From Daphnia carinata (Eukaryota; Arthropoda; Branchiopoda; Diplostraca; Daphniidae), in assembly GCF_022539665.2 (NCBI RefSeq), contig NC_081331.1:7905534-7969533 (forward strand): a DNA stretch of 64,000 nucleotides, read 5' to 3'. Below, in pieces: positions 56,901 through 64,000 of this stretch. Each line of letters opens with the position of its first letter. The stretch's first letter is position 1. Below the pieces are notes generated by a model, which was not told the origin of the DNA, ran no database searches, and saw nothing but the letters and a program-made list of their open reading frames with translations. Made by a program: the position numbers and the translations under genes.

Positions 56901-57340
56901 AGCACGCTCAACTCCGTGTATTCAACTTAGGCGACAAGGTTCTTCTCCGAAAAGACAGCGTCCGCAACAAGATTGACCCTCCCTTCCATCCGGAAATCTA
57001 CACTGTAGTCGCTGTCAAAGGAAACATGATCACAGCAAGCCGCGGGACCCACACAGTCACTCGAAACATTTTTTACTTCAAAGAAGTAACCGGAACAGTC
57101 GGAAGCCCAGACGTTCATTGCAACCCCGAAGAAGACGAAGAACTTGATCAGCAAAATCAGCATAACGAAAATCTTTTAGGAAATGTGCCGAGCAACGACA
57201 GGGAGAGAACAGAACCGGAAAGCCCTGTTGACTTCAACACTCCAGATCCAGGAGAACACATCGGTCACCAAAGGCCAACCGGTCGCCCCAGACGCAACTG
57301 TAACCTCCCGAAGAGATTCGAAGATTACGAAGTCAACTAG
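53915..57340 (+). CDS. Gypsy Pol polyprotein (protease, RT, RNase H, integrase)
   Basis: An uninterrupted 1141-codon frame. In order: CCHC knuckle (CTKCNKPNHFAKMC, residues about 19-32), aspartic protease (MMIDTGSTCNMIG, about 92-104), and reverse transcriptase (VDMRAPNK, LDMNQGYHQLEL, then NRSDDILVTG at the catalytic turn). These are followed by RNase H (LIVDASPTGLGAIL, YSQTEREALAI, TDHKPLE) and integrase with a zinc-binding HHCC region (HPGIVKTKSL, CIPCM) and the DDE triad (VDFAQ, KSDNGPPF, GGVERFM). It ends with a basic tail. The catalytic turn has SDD where many elements have YxDD; SDD occurs in K02A2.6-type Gypsy elements, but the preceding Arg is unusual. Reverse transcription and integration by the element are the expected roles. 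The 1141-codon frame has no ATG upstream in the same frame, so translation presumably depends on gag. Confidence 0.95.
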   Translation: MKFPHADGVQCPAIGKICTKCNKPNHFAKMCRSSNQCNPSSGTQEIKEITQKLQNQAINSSDESSDESVFSVCAINNQKRPMTSIQVGETKIAMMIDTGSTCNMIGLKTFKKLNPRPVLKPTNTVINAYGNKPLDIKGKFSTIIRSKHAESKVTVYVSAENNADNLLSCETAKDLKLVKIINTTHTQARYEQLKCEFTSLFKGTGKMKNYTVKLHIDPSVPPVTQKHRRVGFHLRKAVEEEIQKLLQENIIEPVTEGPTPWVSPCIVVPKPKQPGKFRVCVDMRAPNKAIMRTRHVIPTIEDLVVDLNGAKFFSKLDMNQGYHQLELMPESRFITTFASHRGLFRYKRLNFGINCAAEIFDDVIRQIISGIPGVVNRSDDILVTGRSRGEHDQNLREVLRRLQERNLTLNFGKCEFGNREVTYFGLHLSEDGIAPDKAKVQAIDEAAPPSGPDEVSSFLGMITFCSRFIADAASISEPLRKLTHKKTEWAWSTKEQTAFQELKNRLKNAVTLAYYDVKKSTSLIVDASPTGLGAILAQTSKDASQTPVAFASRRLTDVESRYSQTEREALAITLAILHFHLYLIGTKFSVITDHKPLETIFNKPLIQPPARIERWLLKLQQYEFEVKYQPGKNNPADFISRHPAHQNRTPSREEVIAENYVNHIAMTSAPKAVTIKEVAEATARDKAIQAIANILDRKRDTKQENLTPDESERVRAFKLVLNQLSRVQSTEGLLLLKGSKLVIPQELTDRVIKTAHQCHPGIVKTKSLIREKVWFPGIDKLVEIRISSCIPCMAANPTVRPEPLLMSQLPSGPWTEISVDFAQLPDNNYLLVIYDDYSRYPVIQKVSSTSANAVIPRLKEVFAMFGIPTTLKSDNGPPFSSKNMKDFAEEFNFQHRKVTPLWPQANGGVERFMKTLKKTIRCLAGEGLSWKENISTFLLNYRATPHSTTGVPPATALFGRPLRTRIPEFTNSNATDDKIRLKDAQQKANMKKHADKHAQLRVFNLGDKVLLRKDSVRNKIDPPFHPEIYTVVAVKGNMITASRGTHTVTRNIFYFKEVTGTVGSPDVHCNPEEDEELDQQNQHNENLLGNVPSNDRERTEPESPVDFNTPDPGEHIGHQRPTGRPRRNCNLPKRFEDYEVN

Positions 57341-57490
57341 CAACCGAAAACCATTGATTCGCTCATGTAGCTGTGTTCTCTACCTGTTGTCAAATTTCGT
57401 ATCACAATTTTTTTCTTGTCGTAATGTATGACTATTCTTGCAACTCAGTGCTACCCTCGTAACGCAGTCAACCTAGAAATTTTGGTCATC
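57341..57490. other. 3' untranslated part of the Gypsy element
   Basis: Short spacer between the pol stop codon and the nested MITE; no coding features. Confidence 0.6.
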
Positions 57491-57498
57491 CATCCATG

Positions 57499-57935
57499 CA
57501 GACTTGCCGCGCCGATCAATTTTCCGATCGCGATCTCCGATCCGATCTTTTGAATTTGATCGGATCGGCGATCAAATTTTGCCGATCATTTTTAGCGATC
57601 ATTTTTGTGCAGCATCTAACGGTAAAAATTTACACTGTTTCGCGAAAATAGCATTGGCTGTCACAGCGACAGTCACTGGCGGCCATTGAGGGTGAACACT
57701 AAACAGTTTCCTTCAATTGGCATTCGCATAAATAGCAGTGAAATAGAACCCTGCGGCTGAAAATCTACAGCTAGATGGCGAAAAGTTTGATCGCTAAAAA
57801 CGATCGGATCGCGATCAATTTTTTGGGATCGCCGACCCGATCTCCGATCTTTTTCAAAAGATCGGATCGGCGATCAATTTTTTGATCGGAGATCGGATCG
57901 GCGATCAATTTTTGATCGCGATCGCGGCAAGTCTG
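57499..57935. mobile_element. hAT-like MITE nested in the Gypsy element
   Basis: Perfect 13-bp terminal inverted repeats CAGACTTGCCGCG / CGCGGCAAGTCTG, flanked by an exact 8-bp target duplication CATCCATG (57491-57498 and 57936-57943). Both subterminal regions are packed with GATCGGATCGGCGATCAA-type repeats in opposite orientations and could fold into a long hairpin. The central 130-180 bp are unique. CAG termini with 8-bp duplications are the signature of hAT transposons. It encodes no transposase, so it needs an autonomous partner. Confidence 0.9.
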
Positions 57936-58001
57936 CATCCATGTGATACAGAGTATGTGTCCTTTTTCTTTGTGTTTTCATTTGTTAAAGGTTGGATGTG
58001 A

Positions 58002-58172
58002 TGTAATGTTTGATACAGCCACCAGATAGCGCTGTTGCTATGTGGGGAGACTAGAGACGAATACAGTACGTGATAGCCAGCCAAGGAGCATGGTCACAAC
58101 CTATCCGCCTAATCTAAATTGAATCATTGGCATCCGACTAGTTGCTGGATTGATATAACACAGGACATTACA
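58002..58172 (+). repeat. 3' LTR of Gypsy element
   Basis: 171 bp, TGTAATG to CATTACA, one mismatch to the 5' LTR. Followed by target duplication CTTAT (58173-58177). Upstream AAAGGTTGGATGTGA is a weak polypurine-tract candidate. Confidence 0.95.
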
Positions 58173-58327
58173 CTTATGGTAATAATATCACTGGCATCCA
58201 GTAGAGAGCTTACCTGCCATAAGAATAAGTATTCGTGCTGACTGCAAGGAGTAATTTACACCTATTTTGATTAATATTTCTGGACCGAGATCGCCAAGTA
58301 CAACCAGATAGGCAATGCAGCAGCCCA

Positions 58328-59093
58328 GCTAATGGCTATTTCCTCATTTCGCCCTTAGATTTTTATATGTTAAGGAAATGCTTAAATATTCGGCAGAGAT
58401 AGGAGTTTCGGTTTGACAGTTTTTATTTTAATTATTGAAAAAATAGGCAAAAAGGTTGCGCTAAGCACTTGACTGACATACTAGTATCCTCCAGACCTGC
58501 CCCGATGGAGATCATATTGCTGTACTATATGATCCCCATCTCGCATCAGCTGATAGCTCTTACATCTCTATTCAGTTCTGCATTGGAATGGGGGGCCAAT
58601 GATTGGTGGACCAATCATTGTGGGTGCCATCATCATCATACCAACGCTTGACGTTTCGAGTTGTAATTGCTTACAGACTCTTGGTACTAGTTCCCAACAT
58701 TGGGAGTGTACCATACCCAGTCATTGTTCAAGTGCCGCTACGTTAAAGATGTTCACGCAACTATTATATACCGTGAATGACGACCCCAAACCATGTTGAT
58801 AACGCTAGCGGGCATTTTCCGTCTTAAACTAATTCTCATTTAAATTCAGTGAAACTATTGCACAATGTAATAAATGAACTGTATTCAGAAAATAGTGATA
58901 AACAACATCCAAGGTAATTATAAACAAAACACTTGAGTAAATGTCTAAAATTTTCAATTATTATGTAGCACTCACGAATTAGGGCGTGGCATCACGCACC
59001 GTTAATGACATGCAAGAATACTCCATATCACCTTGCGGCCGATTTTGGCACTAGTGCATTCATGCATTGGCTTGGTGCTATTCTAGTTGTGAC
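58328..59093. repeat. Block A, copy 5, truncated
   Basis: Matches the other copies until CTATTCTAGTTGTGA, where copies 1-4 continue AGGGAAAG. Here it jumps at about 59094 into coding-like DNA. The MITE and everything behind it are missing. Confidence 0.85.
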
Positions 59094-60029
59094 GAGTTCG
59101 AACCCCCTAGAAGAGCAGTTGGTGGAACTCACCGAACGTGAAGTGGCCGAAGTGCCCGTAATTTCAGTCCTCTAACGGCACGAATCTCGAAAATCGGAAG
59201 GCGAAAAATCTGTCCAGGAAGAAGCTTTCGTTTCCGAAAACGCATATACTTACGAAGCTACAGTAATTGAAATTGTGGAGCCCCAATCACCTGGCCTCGT
59301 TCAGCCGGAATATTTCGATCCAACACCCGCTGATCCATGCCAAGACATCATTACGGTTGCAATCCAATCATCTCGAAACTCTTCCGAGTTGACACTATCC
59401 CTTGAAAATGAGAAACCTGCCAGGAAGAAGTCGGTTATCTCTTGCGGGAATGCTAGCAAAGAGGATCTAGAGGTGGAGGAACTCAAACCATTCTTACCTT
59501 TAAAAACTAAAGTGAAATGCCCGTCGCCTGGGTACGACATACCTCGCAGCAGCACCATCTCTGTGCCCTGTTTCGAAGAAATCGAACGCGCAGTAAATCC
59601 GGAGGACGTGATTGAATATTTTTGTGTTGCTGCTGACGACGATCCAAAGGCAGTCGAGGAGCCGGAGGAACCAGAACCTTTCAAGAAGGCTGACGAGTTG
59701 AAACCAGAGGCACCAGAATCTTCCAAGAAGGCTGACGAGTTGAAACGGAGGAACCAGAGTCTTCCGAGAAGGCTGACGAGTCGAAACCGGATGTGCTGGC
59801 TGAAGATTGCAATGCATCGCAAACCAATCGTAAAAGCGTCCGCAAACTAACTCCATTGATCCAGATTTTCGATCAAGGTTCAAATCCGAAGGCGCCGGAC
59901 GCTACGTCATTGAGGCATTCCTTTAGTAATACTACAGCTTTCGAAAAAAGAATTAGTTTTGCTCAGGCGGAAACTGAAACAGTCCAAGAAGAGGTGGTAC
60001 AAATTCTTGCATCCGATCCGTTGGAATAA
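59094..60029 (+). pseudogene. Unrecognised acidic, repeat-bearing gene, 5' truncated and frameshifted
   Basis: A plus-strand frame runs from the block A breakpoint: EEQLVELTEREVAEVPVIS, then an in-frame TAA (59173-59175), then open to about 59746. There it shifts by one base within the repeated unit (S/E)KKADELKPE, because one C is missing in GTTGAAACGGAGG compared with the preceding repeat. The other frame continues PDVLAEDCNASQTNRKSVRK to SDPLE and a stop at 60027-60029. Composition is acidic, rich in Glu, Pro, Ser and Lys. No known domain seen; function unknown. AATAAA signals at 60127-60132 and 60140-60145 indicate a real former 3' end. It converges with the ZNFX1 gene. Confidence 0.55.
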
Positions 60030-60833
60030 CACATTTGCTGGACAGATGTTTGCGCTTTAGCATTCACCGCACCATTCCTACTTGTTTTTTGTTTTTCTAA
60101 TTTATGCTCTCGTTTCATTTCTATCAAATAAACAGAATTAATAAACTCGTAATTAATTTGAAATGACAGTGAAAGTGTCCTTTGAAACCCAATATGTTGG
60201 ATGTTTAACAGAATCACTCCAAGTAACGGTGGCCACGACAAATCCAATTCCGTAGAACTTTTGTTTTAGGGAGGAATGAGTTTTAAATTGAAAGTGCGAA
60301 GACATTCGATTGTCATCAAGATGTGCAATAACAAAAGAAAATATTCGATCTAGTTGTCGTTACATCTATGTTATTTCATCTTTCATCGTGCAATACATTT
60401 TTCCCCGTTTTAAAACAACTTTTCTAAGTTAACGAATCACAACACTAGATTAACTAAGTGGTAGCAAAGCAAGGTTTTTTAAAGAAAGCTTTTCGTTACA
60501 GGAGATGGCAGTGAACTAGGAAGACATCAGCGAATTTTTACTGATAATTGTTTAAAAAGGATGGAAGTGCAAAATAACTACGGGAGTTGCATTTTTTTTT
60601 TTTGCAACTGTCGAAGTTCAAATCGATTAGTTTTAAGATAACGAAGAAAAAATAATTTGGTAGTTTCAACAACCAAAGTGTTTTATAAAAAAAAAAGCAA
60701 TTGCTATTCCTCATTACTTGCGTTCTAAATTTAAACCCATGCTTAGAACATGCAATTGTTTCCAAATTAAGAAGTTGAAACGAAAAGAAAAAAGAGATAA
60801 AAAAGGGAGGCAAATAAGAAAATGAATTCATGC
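60030..60833. other. Convergent 3' flanks
   Basis: Holds the plus-strand poly(A) signals of the acidic gene on its left and presumably the 3' UTR of the ZNFX1 homologue on its right. T and A runs near 60591 and 60687. No gene seen. Confidence 0.6.
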
Positions 60834-63800
60834 TTACAATGGATAAGCGGGGCGAGTGGCATTATCCATCTCCGCAGCAAAACTATTACCGTCGCGCAAT
60901 CGGTGACTCCGTCCTCCTATAACAGCGTTACATTCGTTGCATCTGCTTTCCTCCATAGCTCCTCCACACTCTCCGATGGCATAAATATGGCCGTTGGGAC
61001 ATTTAAACCAATGTCCTTGTGCCAATCCAATCGCCGAAACAATTTCTCTGCGCTCCTTGTCGCTAATTCCAAGACCAGTTTTCAGTTTGGCTCCCAATTT
61101 TTCCAACGCAGACTCTATCTCAATTTTTCCGCCATCTTCCAGCACTCGAACGTTGTTCATTAGAAGTTTTTGTATGACTTGGTTTTCGGAGGATGTTACC
61201 CCAACGGTTGGAAAGAGTGTAGAGCTTTTCAGAACAAAATAAGCTTGAACATATTCCAATCGCTCCAATTCACGTTCGACAGTTCGATGTTCTTCTACGG
61301 AAATCCGGGATCTCTCAAACAGAGAAAGTAGCAATTTCTGAATGAGAGCGTGCAATTCATCACGTAATTCCGGGGCCATGTATATCGACTGGGTTGTCGT
61401 GGGCGCAGGAGTAGACATTAATGGTCTACGGGAGTCGTGCGGGTTATTAACCTTCCCAACCATTTTTGCCATCATTTCCAGCACTCTCTCGATAACACTC
61501 AGATTGACTTCGATTCGAAAACGTATGTCGGACCCAATAGACGGTTTGACTTTCTTTCCGTTGCCTTTCATCTTTGGTCTTAACTGTGCCCAAATATCCC
61601 CAAAACTTTCATGAGCAAACATGACGATCGGACTGTTAAGCGGTTGGCACTTTTTGAAAAGACTTCGGCAATTCTCCATTAGGGCGGCAGCCCTTTCGAA
61701 GAACACCTGGGGGTTGCCTTTCAACAGCAAAATTTTCTTTTTCGCTTTTGATATATCATCGAAGGTGCTTTTGATGATGTTGCCATAGCGCATACAGATC
61801 CGAACGGTGGTCTTACAACGAGGACAACACTTTGGCTGAATTTGACCACCTCCGTCTGTAGCCATCCAGTGATCCATGCCTTCCACTTCGATACAGTGTT
61901 CACACTCCGGTAAGAAAATAAATCTAAGTGCAATACAAGCAATCAATATGAAACCGGCTTGGAACACATTGGTACTGAGATATAATTTACCTTGCATCGT
62001 CGTTTTCTTCATTACCAAGTAAAATGAAATCTGTCAGTTGATCTTTATCGCAAACGCGACACAGCCGTGGACAAATTTCACCGCATAATCCTATGCAGGA
62101 ATGACCGCACGGCAACTTGTTATTGCATGGTTCATCACATCTAGTGCGATCACACTGCTCCCCACATTTCTTTCCACACGTTTGATGCTCACACTTCCAT
62201 TCGCATGGCTCCTACATTAAGAGTAATGTTGCAAAAACATCCATCATAGAACCGAGAAAAAAAGAACACCATGAATACCTGACAAGCGCTACAAGGTTCG
62301 CTACACGTATGTCGACACCTGCTATGCGAGCATGAATATTCACATATCTTTCTACACGGTGGGCAAGTAAGACTGCAGTTGACGTCACAGATGTGTCCGC
62401 AGACAAGAGAACGGCCGCACCTGTAATCATACGCGCGATGAACTCTTCCATTGAAACATTCGCCACAAGTGCCCTTACAGCGATGCATACAATCAAGCGT
62501 GGCATTACACGGTTTCGAGCAGGTTCTCAGATGCGACTGCATTTGGATTTCGGTCGGGATTCCGTCAACTAAAAGCAACAAGTCGAATGCTGAATAAGCA
62601 CGTAGAAGCAACACAACGGAGTTTACCTGCATGAAAGCTTTTGCAATCCAAAGTGACGTGGTGACCGCATATATTCAATCGCGAGGTTGTTACCGGTTCG
62701 TTGCAGTCGGCTTGATTGCACGGTTTGCAACATTTTTTCTTGCATGCATGACCGCAAGGCAACATCAAATTACACATTTCTTTGCAAAGAAGCCGAGTTG
62801 GTACAGTGGAACATTCTAATTGCGCTTCATGTCCGCATTCCGGGATAACCTTTGTCACCATTTTCCTGTGCGATTTATTTACAAAAGAACATTACTTGAG
62901 TTTGAAACCTTAATGCTACATTCAACTTACGGGCAAAATATATCTTCGTCGTTGCGATAACACTCGGTAAAAATCGAATGCCCACACGGCAAAGTTCGTT
63001 TCCATTTCTCGTTGCAAGGGGCACAGTCCTCAAAGCACTTCTTGCCGCACTTGTGATTCATTTTGCAGCCTTGTTTCGTCTTCCCGCATTGTTTCTTACA
63101 TTGGTATTCCTGGTGGTCTGGGTCCTTACGAGTGTGGCATCTCAAGGTGCAACTATGACCACATTCGAGCCGTACGTTGCAAAGAAGAGGACAAACCGCT
63201 TGATACGGGTCTTTCCCGCAATGAAGGGCCACTCGATGCCCACACAGAGGTAACAGACATCCTTCTTTTAAGATACGACATCTAACCGTCATAGGATCCA
63301 CATAACACTCCACAACCGCCGAATGACCGCATTTAAGCTGCCTTTCCATTCTGACCGAACAGCGTCCGCACGGTTCAAAGCAGCGCTTTTTGCATGGGTG
63401 GCCATCGATACACAATGTTTTTTCACACGGCTTCTTACATTTATAGCCATCAGTCGATTTACTGCATTCAATTTCAATTGTGTGTTCACACTCTGTAAGA
63501 GTTTTCATGACTCTTACGTTGCAATTGACGTTCCCTAACGGCTCGCTGCATTCCACTTCCGCCTGAAATTCGAAAGGAACATATGTGACAAACAAAAAAA
63601 AAAAAACAATACCATCCTCAGATGTTTCACCTCGTGGCCGCATGGCAAAGTTTTCGTCATTTTGACGTGACATTTGCCGCAATCTTCGAAGCACATCTTC
63701 GTACATGGGTGATGATCAGAACATTGACGTTGACAAGGCTCTTGACACTTCACGTTTGCATGAGAGCTCCTTTTGTGGCAAGAAAGTGGGCAAATATGGT

Positions 63801-64000
63801 CACAATCGAGAGTCATTCCACAAGGTTCGGGACATACAGCTTCGGAAACAGATGCTCCACACAATAAATCAACTCCATGGCCACAAGCTGGTAGAATCTA
63901 CAAACGTTTCCATTATTGCAGAACAGATGATCTATCAACAATCGATTAATACAACTTACCTTCCAAACAGGTGTCTGGCAAAATTCTTTGGCTGGGTCTT
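60834..64000 (-). CDS. ZNFX1: ZNFX1 homologue, C-terminal half (NFX1-type zinc fingers and RZ finger)
   Basis: Minus-strand exons: 63960 to beyond 64000, 63613-63897, 62931-63562, 62627-62865, 62279-62568, 61991-62211 and 60834-61923, all with GT-AG introns of 50-70 bp and consistent phase. The product is a series of Cys/His-rich units (for example LECGHSCTLRCHTRKD, LPCGHSIFTECY, LPCGHACKKKCCKPC) typical of NFX1-type fingers. A cysteine motif (CEHCIEVEGMDHW, CCPRCKTTVR) and an alpha-helical region follow. The C-terminal RZ-type finger reads GHWFKCPNGHIYAIGECGG and CNECNAVIGGRSHRL. This matches ZNFX1, an SF1-helicase protein involved in small-RNA inheritance in nematodes and in RNA sensing and antiviral defence in vertebrates. 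The helicase part lies beyond the window. The frames are open and motifs intact, so this is the most convincing functional gene here. Confidence 0.92.

Larger units (their letters stand above)
52921..58172 (+). mobile_element. Ty3/Gypsy LTR retrotransposon, near-complete and young
   Basis: Two 171-bp LTRs, a candidate primer-binding site TTGGCGACGAGGTG directly after the 5' LTR (53092), gag-like and pol reading frames, and target duplication CTTAT on both sides (52916-52920, 58173-58177). The unoccupied site AACCTTATGGAAATAATATC is still present near 25540 and 33186, so insertion followed the duplication of this segment. The nearly identical LTRs agree. The short LTRs and the SDD-type reverse transcriptase suggest the group related to C. 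elegans K02A2.6-like elements (inference). A hAT-like MITE is nested between pol and the 3' LTR. Confidence 0.95.
50956..58329 (-). pseudogene. SLC38A10-like amino acid transporter relic M3, interrupted by two elements
   Basis: Third copy. Exons 50956-51228, 51286 to about 51435, 51491-51613 and 51681-51817 lie left of a solo LTR, which sits inside the next intron. Exons 52341-52479 and 52547-52668 follow. The most upstream surviving exon, 58214-58329, is separated by a Gypsy element inserted in the intron. TGA (52555-52557) stands at the Trp position as in M1. The N-terminus is missing at the same fusion point with block A, and the frame change near QNLP is shared. Most like M1 (identical last exon), as expected if U1 and U2 are recent duplicates. 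Confidence 0.87.

Noticed and set aside
57510-57930. GATCGGATCGGCGATCAA repeats as a possible replication origin or satellite
   Set aside because: They are confined between perfect terminal inverted repeats and an 8-bp target duplication, so a MITE explains them.

Overview
The window looks like nuclear DNA of an arthropod, most plausibly a cladoceran crustacean of the Daphnia type (inference). Genes are split by many very short introns (about 55-90 bp), recognisable eukaryotic families are present (DNAJC12, VDAC, POLR3A, SLC38A10-like, ZNFX1), there is a tyrosine-rich repeat-protein family, and LTR retrotransposons and MITEs are mixed in. Nothing bacterial is present.

Layout. A segment of about 19.4 kb occurs twice in direct orientation: U1 about 6278-25697 and U2 about 33344-58328. 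U2 is longer because it gained a solo LTR and a complete Gypsy element. Each unit reads: block A (flanking DNA related to the 5' flank of a tyrosine-rich gene, ending in a mariner-like MITE), two tyrosine-rich (YYT) relics, about 6 kb of unrecognised DNA, a short acidic C-terminal exon pair, a truncated POLR3A relic on the minus strand, about 1.7 kb of unrecognised DNA, and a truncated SLC38A10-like relic on the minus strand. Between the units (25698-33343) lies another block A with a DNAJC12 relic, 3.1 kb of unique DNA with tRNA-like promoter boxes, and another SLC38 relic. Left of U1 (1-6277) are a block A, a longer DNAJC12 relic, a VDAC tail fused to a long YYT reading frame, and an eroded LTR element. 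Right of U2, a fifth block A is truncated against a broken acidic gene, followed by the 3' half of an apparently intact ZNFX1 homologue on the minus strand.

Reading. Most recognisable genes left of 59 kb are damaged. Both POLR3A copies lack the clamp-encoding exons and carry changes in the catalytic aspartate motif and the trigger loop. The DNAJC12 copies share a nonsense codon, and the SLC38 copies share a truncation and an apparent frameshift. The locus therefore behaves as an accumulating segmental-duplication array, not as an operon or pathway cluster. The most interesting signals are two short, sharply bounded patches in POLR3A copy 2 that are about 15% diverged from copy 1 inside otherwise nearly identical DNA. 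They are mostly synonymous or conservative and look like gene conversion from another, probably functional, POLR3A. Other datable events are a young Gypsy insertion with a nested hAT-like MITE, a solo LTR with its empty sites still visible, and breakpoints that fuse unrelated genes.
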